Assembly: GCF_002741055.1 (NCBI RefSeq) | Contig: NZ_CP016809.1 | Span: forward strand, 4,752,501 to 4,816,500 | Reading direction: 5' to 3' | Length of the DNA: 64,000 nt | DNA from: Paenibacillus ihbetae | GTDB lineage: Bacteria; Bacillota; Bacilli; Paenibacillales; Paenibacillaceae | Part shown: in pieces, positions 52,594-61,124 of the stretch | Numbering within the stretch: the first letter of the stretch is position 1 | How the letters are laid out: every line of letters begins with the position of its first letter | Notes under the pieces: generated by a model | What the model saw: the letters and a program-made list of their open reading frames with translations, nothing else | Told to the model about the DNA's origin: nothing | Databases searched by the model: none | Translations under genes and position numbers: made by a program

Positions 52594-52632
52594 GGGCCGA
52601 AGCCCACATCGATGAAGCGGGGGAATGAAAAG

Positions 52633-54978
52633 ATGGAAAAATATAAGTCTGCCCGAGCGCCGTTGGAAGAGCGAATCGAGGATTTGCTCGGAAGAATGAC
52701 GTTGACGGAGAAGGTAGGGCAGCTGAACCAGCGAATGTATGGGTGGAACGCCTATGTTAAAAAGGACGATGGGTTCCATCTGACCGAAGAGCTCAAGGCC
52801 GAGGTGGCCTGGGGCGGCGGCATGGGCGCGCTTTACGGGCTGTTCCGCAGCGATCCGTGGTCCGGTGTCCACTACGGCAACGGCATTACGGCGGCGGAGA
52901 GCGCGAAAGCGGCTAATATGGTCCAGCGGTACGTGATGGAGCATACCCGGCTCGGCATTCCGGTGCTGCTGACGGAGGAGTGTCCGCATGGGCATCAGGC
53001 GCTCGATGGGACGCTGCTTCCGGTCAATCTCGCCGCGGGCGCTACCTGGAACCCGGCGCTGCTTCAGCGGGCTTATGGTTTGGCGGCCGCCGAGATCCGC
53101 AGCCGCGGCGCGCACGTCGGCCTCGTGTCGGCGCTCGACATCCTCCACGATCCGCGCTGGGGCCGGTCCGAGGAATGCTACGGCGAGGATCCGTACTTGG
53201 CCGCCCGGTTTACGGAAGCGGCCGTGCGGGGCATGCAGGGCGAGAAGCCGGAGGAGATGGCCGGGCCGGATAAAGTCGCGGTCGTGCTCAAGCATCTATG
53301 CGCCCAAGGCACCGCGCAGGGCGGGCGCAATGCGGGACCGGCTCCGATCGGGGAGCGCGAGCTGCGCGAGATCCACCTTCCCGCCGCCATGGCCGGGAAG
53401 GCGGCCGGCGCCGCCGGTTTCATGGCGGCGTACAACGAGATCGACGGCGTGCCCTGCCATGCGAATAAGCGGCTGTTAACCGGCATCCTTCGCGAGGAGT
53501 GGGGCTTTGACGGCATCGTCATGGCCGACGGCGTCGCAATCGACCGGCTTCTGGCGCTGACGGGCAGCTACGAGTCCGCCGCAGCGCTCGCCCTGGACTC
53601 GGGCGTGGATCTCAGCCTATGGGATACGGCATTCTCGACGCTGGAGGGCGCAGTACGGCAGGGGCTCGTTCGGGAAGCGGACATCGACCGGGCGGTGCGT
53701 AGGGTGCTTCGTCTGAAGTTCAGGCTGGGACTGTTCGACAATCCATATGTCAGCGAGAGCGGCCCGATCTCCATTGTCGGCCGTTCCGAATTCCGCGAGT
53801 TGAACCGGCAGGTGGCCAGGGAATCCGCCGTGCTGCTGAAGAACGAAGGCTGCCTGCTGCCTTTGGGCGAGGAGCGCCGCCGCATCGCGGTGATCGGCCC
53901 CAACGCCGATCAGCTCTACAATCAGCTCGGCGATTATACGAGCGTTCAACGCGAAGGCACCGGGATTACAGTGCTGCAGGGCATGCGCATGGCTGCCCCT
54001 GCAAACGCGGACATCGTCTACGCTAAGGGCTGCGGCATTCGCGATATGTCCGAGGAGGGCTTGGCCGAGGCCGTGGAGGCGGCGAAGGGGGCGGACGTCT
54101 GCGTGTTCGTGCTGGGCGGCAGCAGCGCCCGCCGCTTTGACGGGATGTTCGACAGCAATGGCGAGGCCATCGTCCCCGAAGGCGAAACGAGCAATCCTTC
54201 CGAGATGGACTGCGGGGAGGGCGTTGACCTGGCCGATCTTTCGCTGGGCGGCCAGCAGCAGAGGCTGCTGGAGGAAGTGGCTGCGACGGGAACGCCGGTC
54301 GCCCTGGTACTCATCCAAGGGCGTCCGCATGCGCTCGCCGGCGTGGTCGAGCACTGCGAGGCCGTGCTGTGCGCTTGGTATCCGGGGCCGGAAGGGGGCG
54401 CCGCCATCGGCGAGCTGCTGTTCGGCAAGGCGAGCCCGAGCGGCAAACTGCCCGTATCGATTCCGCGTTCCGCCGCACAGCTGCCGGTGTATTACAACCA
54501 GAAGGATCCCGGGCGGCCGAGAGTGTACGTGGATATGCCGTCCGCCCCGCTGTATCCATTCGGTTACGGGCTAAGCTATACGGAATTCCGGTACGGGGAC
54601 GTTCGGCTCTCGCGGGGTGAAATCTCGGTTTTCGAGCTGCAGGAGGGCAGGAAAGTCGCCGTGACGGTCCGGCTCGCCAACACGGGCCGTCGCCCCGGAG
54701 CAGAAACCGTTCAGCTGTATATCTCGGCCCGTGAATCGGGCATTACCCGCCGCATTGCCGAGCTGAAGGCGTTTCGAAAGCTGGAGCTGGCACCCGGCGA
54801 GGAGCGGGACGTTACCTTCAGCTTGGGCAGGGAGGAACTGGCTTTCTGGAACCGGGAGATGTCGTTTGCGGTCGAGCCATGCCGTGTGACAATCGGGATC
54901 GGCGGTTGTTCGCAGGAGCTCGCCAAGGCCGAGCTGATTATTACGGGGGAAGGCAGCGGAAATGCGATTCTGAACTAA
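52633..54978 (+). CDS. Glycoside hydrolase family 3 enzyme
   Basis: 781 residues: N-terminal TIM barrel (1-380), alpha/beta sandwich (about 400-600) and C-terminal fibronectin-III-like domain (about 640-770). The catalytic nucleophile Asp299 is in IVMADG. Typical blocks are RWGRSEECYGEDPYL, LKHLCAQG and PFGYGLSYTEF. There is no signal peptide, so it acts on imported oligosaccharides. GH3 covers beta-glucosidases, xylosidases and some mannosidases. The GH130 partner at 44821 makes a beta-linked mannoside or gluco-mannoside plausible. The ATG at 52633 follows GGGGG; an earlier ATG (52612) lacks a site. Confidence 0.92.
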   Translation: MEKYKSARAPLEERIEDLLGRMTLTEKVGQLNQRMYGWNAYVKKDDGFHLTEELKAEVAWGGGMGALYGLFRSDPWSGVHYGNGITAAESAKAANMVQRYVMEHTRLGIPVLLTEECPHGHQALDGTLLPVNLAAGATWNPALLQRAYGLAAAEIRSRGAHVGLVSALDILHDPRWGRSEECYGEDPYLAARFTEAAVRGMQGEKPEEMAGPDKVAVVLKHLCAQGTAQGGRNAGPAPIGERELREIHLPAAMAGKAAGAAGFMAAYNEIDGVPCHANKRLLTGILREEWGFDGIVMADGVAIDRLLALTGSYESAAALALDSGVDLSLWDTAFSTLEGAVRQGLVREADIDRAVRRVLRLKFRLGLFDNPYVSESGPISIVGRSEFRELNRQVARESAVLLKNEGCLLPLGEERRRIAVIGPNADQLYNQLGDYTSVQREGTGITVLQGMRMAAPANADIVYAKGCGIRDMSEEGLAEAVEAAKGADVCVFVLGGSSARRFDGMFDSNGEAIVPEGETSNPSEMDCGEGVDLADLSLGGQQQRLLEEVAATGTPVALVLIQGRPHALAGVVEHCEAVLCAWYPGPEGGAAIGELLFGKASPSGKLPVSIPRSAAQLPVYYNQKDPGRPRVYVDMPSAPLYPFGYGLSYTEFRYGDVRLSRGEISVFELQEGRKVAVTVRLANTGRRPGAETVQLYISARESGITRRIAELKAFRKLELAPGEERDVTFSLGREELAFWNREMSFAVEPCRVTIGIGGCSQELAKAELIITGEGSGNAILN

Positions 54979-55545
54979 GGCTTACTAGGCGGTCATCCCG
55001 CAAAAGTATATTCTCGATGCTATGTAATGCAATGAGCTGCGATAGATGGATAAGCATCACCGACTCTATGAAACAAAGCGCAAGTTCCGAGGCGAGTTAG
55101 CCGGGAACTTGCGTTTTGTGCTTTATGGCGGCACCGATCTCGATTATTGCGGACTGGCCATTAATGGATATAAATTTCAAATCGAAAGACCGAATGTCCT
55201 TTGCCTTCGCGCTCGATGTACGACTTGAGCTCGTTCAGGCCGATGAGGACCAGAGAGACCAGCGAGACCAGCGCGAAGCAGAACAACTCCATGGGAAGCT
55301 TGCCGGTGATCGCGTTCAATCCGGTTGGAATACGGGCTGGCCGGATTAAATCCCCAATAACTACAAGCGTAGACGTATCTTTGTTCAAAAATGCAGATGT
55401 GCGTCCGGAATGCCGATAGACGTTAAAAAGCGGGGATGGTAGTCTCATCAGGGAGGAGGCGAGGGACAAATTCTGGCTTGCTTCCGAACGATAAACAGCT
55501 CAATTTGGAAAGGAGGATATTCATCTGAAAAGGATCTCTATATCC
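54979..55545. other. Intergenic region with terminator and possible gene relic
   Basis: 567 bases. A terminator lies at 55079-55117. A minus-strand open frame of 102 codons (55161-55469) ends in a hydrophobic stretch LFCFALVSLVSLVLIGLNEL, like a membrane helix, but has no ribosome site and no recognised family. It may be a relic. The end of the region carries the AGGAGG site of the next gene. Confidence 0.5.
55079..55117 (+). terminator. Terminator downstream of the GH3 operon
   Basis: CGCAAGTTCC (55079-55088) pairs perfectly with GGAACTTGCG (55104-55113), then TTTT. Confidence 0.82.
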
Positions 55546-57411
55546 ATGATGCGTGTAAGGAAGGAAGTCGCTGCGGCACTTTGTTTCGTTCTGCTGGTTG
55601 CTTTTTTTCCTTTAAGCAGGATTGAAGCCGCTTCAGAGCCGTTTAAGGGAGGGGTTAAGAATGACACCGTAACCTTTTCGGTTTATGCCGTAGGAGATTC
55701 CGTTCCTCGCCGGACTCAATTTCAACTAGAGCTTCGGTGTGAAGAAGGAACCGCAGCTCGGGCTCGTCTTTCAATAGAAGGAAACGATTTGCATACGGTA
55801 ACGCATCATGCCGCAGGACAGGAATGCAAGGTGTGGGCAGGTTCCGGCGGCCATGCCGGACTCGGGAACGAGGTGCAAATTACAGTCAGCGGGGAAGAAG
55901 GAGTGATCGCACGAAAGGTTTTATATCCGGAAGGCGAAGCGGAGGTTGTTTCCTCTGAATTCGATGTGCCGCAAGGTGAACTCCAAATTGCTGTAAACCA
56001 TGAATATACCGAAGGTGCTTTGGGTACGCGGGTGCGCGTCATGGAATGGAACATTTGGGGCGGCGGTCGTTCGGCGGGCGGCCAGGAGAACGTGGAGCAA
56101 ATTATCGAGGTCATCCGCCACGAAAATCCTGATGTTTTATTCACGATCGAAACCTATGCGTCAGGAGAAAAGATCTTGGAGGGAATCAACGAGGGATTGC
56201 CAGAAGATCTTCGATACAGCGGAATCAAAGTAACGAACCAAGCGGCACATCAGCCAAATGACGATAATTTATGGATATTTACGCGCTATCCCGTTATGAA
56301 ACAATATCCGATCATTTCGCATGCCGGATTGATGAGCGGCTTCCACTTCGGCGGGGTTAAGATCCAGTTACCTGACGGCCAAGAGGTCAATCTGTTCAAT
56401 ACATGGTTATATCATGACGGCTGGGCTTGGGATGCCGTAAACCAAACGGTCGGCGAAATTACATACGGGATTCCTCGAACATACACCAATGCCGAGATTG
56501 TAGCGACCGACTTGCAGCCTCGCCGCATGCAAATGATTCGAAAAATCCTTTACGAGAATTATCCCCGATTATTAACTGGTGATTCTTCGCCTATCATTAT
56601 GGCAGGTGATTTTAATACGATGTCAGCGGAGGATTGGAGCAGTCGGTTTGCAGACGCGCCGGGTCATGCAGGCCTCGTCCTTCAATGGCCCGTCACAACG
56701 CTCATCCAGGAGGAAGGCTTTATCGATACTTACCGTTGGGCTAACCCTGATGCAGCTCGCGATCCTGGCAGCACATGGAGCCCGTACCATGGTTTCGGGA
56801 TGGCTCCGGGAAGAATCGATTATATTTGGACGAAAGGACAAGAAATTCGAGTGCTTGATTCCTACACCGTGGATGAAATGCTTCCGGAGCATCAAAACCG
56901 CGCCGTTCCTTTCTATTCCGACCATGCGGCTGTCGTTACAGATCTTATGATCCGTAATAGAAACCGTCTTCCGGGCGGACCGCCGCAGGTAGAGCATGTT
57001 GTTCCGCGATTCCAAATGACGGCAACCTCTACAAGCGAACATGCCGGGTATGAAGCGTCCAAGGCGATCGACGGGAACCGGGATACCATGTGGCATACAG
57101 AGTGGGCGCCGCAAGAACCGCTTCCGCAATCCATTCTATTGGATTTAGGAGATGTTTATAATGTCACGGGGCTGGACTACCAAACCCGCACCGATTTCAA
57201 GCCGGATGGAATCGTTACGGGATACAACATTTATGTCAGCAGTGACGGCGAATCCTTTATGAAAATAGCGGACGGGGTTTGGGAGCACGATTATTCCCCG
57301 AAAAAGGCGGATTTCAGTGCCGGAGGCGTACGTTTTATAAAGCTGGAAGCGACACAGGGCAGCGGTAATGCTGCCTCGGCTGCTGAAATCAAAGTCCGCT
57401 TTCAACCATGA
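55546..57411 (+). CDS. Secreted endonuclease/exonuclease/phosphatase-family protein with discoidin-like domain
   Basis: 621 residues from the ATG. A signal peptide (MMRVRKEV, hydrophobic core, cleavage near IEAAS) directs export. A beta-rich N-terminal domain (30-160) is followed by an EEP domain with MEWNIWGGG (Asn169), AGDFNT (Asp355, Asn357), GRIDYIW and SDHAAV (Asp459, His460), the metal-dependent phosphodiesterase signature. Residues 500-620 fit an F5/8 C (discoidin) carbohydrate-binding domain. Relatives cleave nucleic acids, phosphoinositides or sphingomyelin. AAAGGAGGA lies 8 bases before an in-frame CTG at 55525, which may be the real start. A binding-protein gene follows 17 bases later. 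Confidence 0.88.
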   Translation: MMRVRKEVAAALCFVLLVAFFPLSRIEAASEPFKGGVKNDTVTFSVYAVGDSVPRRTQFQLELRCEEGTAARARLSIEGNDLHTVTHHAAGQECKVWAGSGGHAGLGNEVQITVSGEEGVIARKVLYPEGEAEVVSSEFDVPQGELQIAVNHEYTEGALGTRVRVMEWNIWGGGRSAGGQENVEQIIEVIRHENPDVLFTIETYASGEKILEGINEGLPEDLRYSGIKVTNQAAHQPNDDNLWIFTRYPVMKQYPIISHAGLMSGFHFGGVKIQLPDGQEVNLFNTWLYHDGWAWDAVNQTVGEITYGIPRTYTNAEIVATDLQPRRMQMIRKILYENYPRLLTGDSSPIIMAGDFNTMSAEDWSSRFADAPGHAGLVLQWPVTTLIQEEGFIDTYRWANPDAARDPGSTWSPYHGFGMAPGRIDYIWTKGQEIRVLDSYTVDEMLPEHQNRAVPFYSDHAAVVTDLMIRNRNRLPGGPPQVEHVVPRFQMTATSTSEHAGYEASKAIDGNRDTMWHTEWAPQEPLPQSILLDLGDVYNVTGLDYQTRTDFKPDGIVTGYNIYVSSDGESFMKIADGVWEHDYSPKKADFSAGGVRFIKLEATQGSGNAASAAEIKVRFQP

Positions 57412-57428
57412 AATCATAGGAGATGAGA

Positions 57429-59081
57429 ATGTTGAAAAGAACGAGAAAACGCCCCCTGCTTCTTACCGTCATCATGGTTCTATTATTTGTTACGGCGTGC
57501 AGCTCCGGCAGTAATAATGCCGAGCCTGAGGCGCCAGCCAATACATCCAATGAACAAGGGGAGCAGCCTTCTGCTGAGGCGTCATTAGTGAACGCATCCG
57601 GATTCCCGATCGTGAATGAACCCGTTAAGCTGGATATCGTCGCAGGATTGCCGGCCGGATCTCATCCGGATTGGAACGATGTGATGCTGTTCAATGAATA
57701 TGAGAAGAAGACGGGCATTGACGTTGAGTGGCAAATGATCAGCACCTCCGTATTGAATGAACAACGCAATATTATATTGGCATCGGGCGAGCTGCCGGAC
57801 GTATTTTATGCAGCGGGCATTCCGGACGGAGACGTTATGAAGTACGGACAGCAGGGAATGTTTATCCCGCTGAACGATTTGATCGACAACTATGCACCTA
57901 ACATCAAGAAGCTTCTGGATGAAAATCCCGACATACGGAAAGGGTTAACGATGCCGGACGGCAACATCTATTCGATCCCGCGAGTGTACGACCCTGCATT
58001 CACGTCGGTTCTCATCAATCCGAAGCAATGGATCAATACGAAATGGGCGGAGACCCTCGATCTGAAGCTCCCGGAAACGACGGATGAGTTCTATGACTAC
58101 TTGAAAGCGATAAAAGAAGGAGACCCGAACGGGAACGGCAAAGCGGACGAGATTCCATTCGGAGCCGACGGAATCGGCCGGTTAACCAAATATTTATACG
58201 GCGCTTGGGGTCTTCAAAACCGCGGATCCCGGCACGCTTATGTGGATGTAAATCCGGAAACCGATGAATTGAGATTTTTCCCGACCGACACGAAGTACAA
58301 GGAAATGCTGGAGTATATTCACAAACTGTACAGCGAGGAATTAATCGACCCGGACATCTTTACTGTGAATTCTTCGGAGCTGCTTGCACGGTTGGGTGAG
58401 GATGTGTACGGCGTTTACAACTCTTGGGATCCGGAATCCTGGGCGAACATAGAGAATTTCACCGGCGCCCCCGTTTTGGCAGGGCCGCATGGCGATAAGC
58501 TGGTAGTCAGCAATTCGCCGCTTACAGGACTAGGACACTTTGTCATCACGAATGCCAATAAGCATCCGGAAGCGACGATGCGCTGGATCGATTATTTCTT
58601 CAGTGACGAAGGCACGGAAATGTTCTTTATGGGCTTTGAAGGGGTAACTTTCAAAAGGAATGCTGACGGTACGACGGAATTTCTGGACGAAATCGTGAAA
58701 AATCCGAAAGGCCTGTCCTTCGACCAGGCGATCGCTCAATATCTTGTCTGGCCGGGCGGGGGAATGCCAGGGATCGTGTCACAAAAGTACTTCCGCGGCG
58801 GTGAAAGCTTGCCGTTATCCGTAGAAGCTGCAAAACTGCTGGAACCCTATGTACCGGAAGAAACGTGGCCGCCGTTCAGCTACACGACGGAGGAAAATAC
58901 AAGAATGGCTGCGATCGATTCCGATATTTCCACGTATATTCGTGAGATGCAAGCCAAGTTCATCACCGGCGACGTGCCGTTCAGTGAATGGGAAACGTAT
59001 GTGGAGACGATTGAGAAGATGGGCCTGGCCGAATATATGGAAATTTACCAGGCGGCTTATGAGAGATACAAGAACGGATAA
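57429..59081 (+). CDS. Extracellular solute-binding lipoprotein (LplA type)
   Basis: 550 residues with a lipoprotein signal (MLKRTRKRPLL, LLFVTAC) and an acidic Asn/Glu/Pro linker. The mature part has VAGLPAGSHPDWNDVMLFNE, GELPDVFYAAGIPDGD and an EF-hand-like loop DPNGNGKADE (about residue 235), common in AlgQ/LplA-type proteins. The ATG at 57429 follows AGGAG by 6 bases. The LplB/YtcP permeases are encoded after a hairpin at 59119. The phosphodiesterase encoded just before it suggests its ligand is released from a larger extracellular molecule. Confidence 0.92.
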   Translation: MLKRTRKRPLLLTVIMVLLFVTACSSGSNNAEPEAPANTSNEQGEQPSAEASLVNASGFPIVNEPVKLDIVAGLPAGSHPDWNDVMLFNEYEKKTGIDVEWQMISTSVLNEQRNIILASGELPDVFYAAGIPDGDVMKYGQQGMFIPLNDLIDNYAPNIKKLLDENPDIRKGLTMPDGNIYSIPRVYDPAFTSVLINPKQWINTKWAETLDLKLPETTDEFYDYLKAIKEGDPNGNGKADEIPFGADGIGRLTKYLYGAWGLQNRGSRHAYVDVNPETDELRFFPTDTKYKEMLEYIHKLYSEELIDPDIFTVNSSELLARLGEDVYGVYNSWDPESWANIENFTGAPVLAGPHGDKLVVSNSPLTGLGHFVITNANKHPEATMRWIDYFFSDEGTEMFFMGFEGVTFKRNADGTTEFLDEIVKNPKGLSFDQAIAQYLVWPGGGMPGIVSQKYFRGGESLPLSVEAAKLLEPYVPEETWPPFSYTTEENTRMAAIDSDISTYIREMQAKFITGDVPFSEWETYVETIEKMGLAEYMEIYQAAYERYKNG

Positions 59082-59118
59082 GAACACGGTAAGATTTTGA
59101 TCTCTAATCTCTATCATT

Positions 59119-59162
59119 CCAGTTCCCATGGAAAACAGCGGATTTCCATGGGAACTGGTTTT
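59119..59162 (+). terminator. 16-bp perfect hairpin between binding-protein and permease genes
   Basis: Arms at 59119-59134 and 59143-59158 are exact complements with loop AACAGCGG, followed by TTTTA. It lies 29 bases before the permease start and probably terminates a share of transcripts. Confidence 0.8.
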
Positions 59163-59190
59163 ATCACGATGATGCAGGGGGCTGCAAGCG

Positions 59191-60105
59191 ATGTTTGTAT
59201 CGAAATATTGGAGAAAGTCGGCTTGGAGAAATTGGCAGTTATACGCCCTCACGTTACCGGTTATAGCGTATTTCATCATTTTTAAATACGGCCCGATGTA
59301 CGGGGTGCAAATCGCCTTTAAGGAGTTTATAGCCAATCGTGGCATTTGGGACAGTCCTTGGGTCGGATTTGATCATTTTGAACGTTTTTTTAATAGCTAT
59401 TATTTCGAACGATTGATACGGAATACGCTCGAAATCGGATTGTACGAGCTTGTTGTCGGCTTTCCGGTTCCGATTATATTAGCGTTAATGATTAATGAAG
59501 TACGGAATAGCAAATTCAAGAAGACCGTGCAGACCGTTACCTACGCTCCTCATTTCTTATCGATTGTGGTGACGGTTGGGATGATCTTCATCTTTCTACA
59601 CCCTGTAGATGGAATGATCAACCGCGTTATAACTTGGTTTGGGGGTGAACCCATTTCGTTCATGATGGAGCCGGTATGGTTCAAGTCGATCTATGTCCTA
59701 TCCGGTGTATGGCAGCAAATGGGTTGGAGCTCTATTATTTATATCGCCGCCCTTGCCGGCATAGACCCGGCTCTGCACGAGGCCGCACGAGTGGACGGGG
59801 CATCCCGCCTTCAAAGAATTTGGCACGTGAATCTGCCCGGCATCGCCCCGACGATCGTCATCCTGTTAATCCTGAATGTCGGCAATATTATGGCAGTCGG
59901 TTATGAGAAAATCCTGCTGATGCAGAACGACTTGAATTTGGAAGCCTCCGACGTCATCTCCACATACGTATACCGAAGCGGTATTCTGGACGCCCAGTAC
60001 AGTTTTTCGGTAGCCGTCGACCTGTTTAACGCCGTTATTAATTGTGTGCTTCTCGTACTTGTGAATTATGCGGCCAAAAAGATCGGGAAGACCAGCCTAT
60101 GGTAA
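59191..60105 (+). CDS. Sugar ABC transporter permease, LplB type
   Basis: 304 residues. First helix YALTLPVIAYFIIFKYGPMY, EAA loop LHEAARVDGASRLQRIWHV with LPGIAP after it, and AVGYEKILLMQNDLNLEASD near the C-terminus, where LplB members read similarly. The N-terminal tail is short. GGGGG lies some 10 bases upstream of the ATG. It partners the YtcP-type permease that starts 14 bases after it. Confidence 0.92.
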   Translation: MFVSKYWRKSAWRNWQLYALTLPVIAYFIIFKYGPMYGVQIAFKEFIANRGIWDSPWVGFDHFERFFNSYYFERLIRNTLEIGLYELVVGFPVPIILALMINEVRNSKFKKTVQTVTYAPHFLSIVVTVGMIFIFLHPVDGMINRVITWFGGEPISFMMEPVWFKSIYVLSGVWQQMGWSSIIYIAALAGIDPALHEAARVDGASRLQRIWHVNLPGIAPTIVILLILNVGNIMAVGYEKILLMQNDLNLEASDVISTYVYRSGILDAQYSFSVAVDLFNAVINCVLLVLVNYAAKKIGKTSLW

Positions 60106-60119
60106 GGGAGGAATCGAAC

Positions 60120-61007
60120 ATGGAAAGAGAATCGTTTGGGGATAAATGTTTTGTCATCGTCAATGCCGTCCTCCTCACGCTGGTATTAATAGCTGTCCTT
60201 TATCCGTTGTGGTTTGTTTTGATTGCTTCGATCAGCGATACGGCTGCCGTGTTAACGGGAAAGGTATGGTTATGGCCGAGAGACTTTACTTTGGCCGGAT
60301 ATAAAATTGTGCTGCAGAACGGCGAGTTGCTGAGAAGCTATGGGAATACGGTTCTTTATACAGCAATAGGTACGGCGATCAATCTTGTTCTTACCGTTAT
60401 GGCCGCTTATCCGATGTCGCGAAGGGACTATAGAGGCAGAAACGCCCTGATGGCCTTTATCGTATTTACAATGTTCTTCAGCGGCGGAATGATTCCAACC
60501 TATTTGCTCGTTAAGGATCTGGGCATGCTCAACACGATATGGGCCTTGGTTATCCCAAACGCAGTGTCGGTATGGAATATCATCATCATGCGGACATTTT
60601 TCCAGCAGAGCCTTCCCTATGAAATTCAGGAAGCGGCTCAAATTGACGGGTGTTCGGATATCAAAATTTTATTGAGAATTGTGCTGCCGTTATCCAAGCC
60701 GATACTGGCCGTCATGGTTTTGTTCTATGCAGTTGGACATTGGAACGCATTCTTCAATGCACTGATCTACTTAACAGACAGGGACTTATACCCGCTGCAG
60801 CTTATTTTGAGGGAAATTCTGATTCAAGGTCAGATGGCGAGCATGATGGAATCCGGGGACACAACCGGGATGGCACGGCGGATCATGGAAGCGGAGTCGA
60901 TCAAATACGCCGTTGTGATCATTGCGAACCTGCCTGTGTTATTGCTATATCCATTCCTGCAGAAATACTTTGTGAAGGGTGTGCTGGTAGGCTCGTTAAA
61001 AGGTTGA
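60120..61007 (+). CDS. Sugar ABC transporter permease, YtcP type
   Basis: 295 residues. The ATG has GGGAGG upstream; an open frame further 5' overlaps the preceding gene without a site. First helix region VLLTLVLIAVLYPLWFVLIA, EAA loop IQEAAQIDGCSDIKILLRI with LPLSKP after it, insert MMESGDTTGMARRIME and C-terminus KYFVKGVLVGSLK. It completes the importer behind the phosphodiesterase gene. A membrane-bound AraC regulator is encoded 117 bases downstream. Confidence 0.93.
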   Translation: MERESFGDKCFVIVNAVLLTLVLIAVLYPLWFVLIASISDTAAVLTGKVWLWPRDFTLAGYKIVLQNGELLRSYGNTVLYTAIGTAINLVLTVMAAYPMSRRDYRGRNALMAFIVFTMFFSGGMIPTYLLVKDLGMLNTIWALVIPNAVSVWNIIIMRTFFQQSLPYEIQEAAQIDGCSDIKILLRIVLPLSKPILAVMVLFYAVGHWNAFFNALIYLTDRDLYPLQLILREILIQGQMASMMESGDTTGMARRIMEAESIKYAVVIIANLPVLLLYPFLQKYFVKGVLVGSLKG

Positions 61008-61021
61008 ACATGACAATGTGT

Positions 61022-61054
61022 GTAAATTTATTGTAAATTTGTTGTGAGTTTATA
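61022..61054 (+). repeat. Three tandem 11-bp units upstream of the AraC gene
   Basis: GTAAATTTATT, GTAAATTTGTT and GTGAGTTTATA follow one another at 11-base spacing, about one helical turn, putting three TTGTAA-like hexamers on one DNA face. A possible promoter follows (TAGACT 61053-61058, 17 bp, GATAAT 61076-61081). Confidence 0.6.
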
Positions 61055-61124
61055 GACTTGCTGACAGCCTCACGCGATAATAAAGGTACATTACAGCTGA
61101 GCCGCCTAGGAGGGAAATATCTTA

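Noticed and set aside
52303..53295. 330-codon minus-strand frame
   Set aside because: Antisense to the response regulator and GH3 genes; a product of high GC codon bias.
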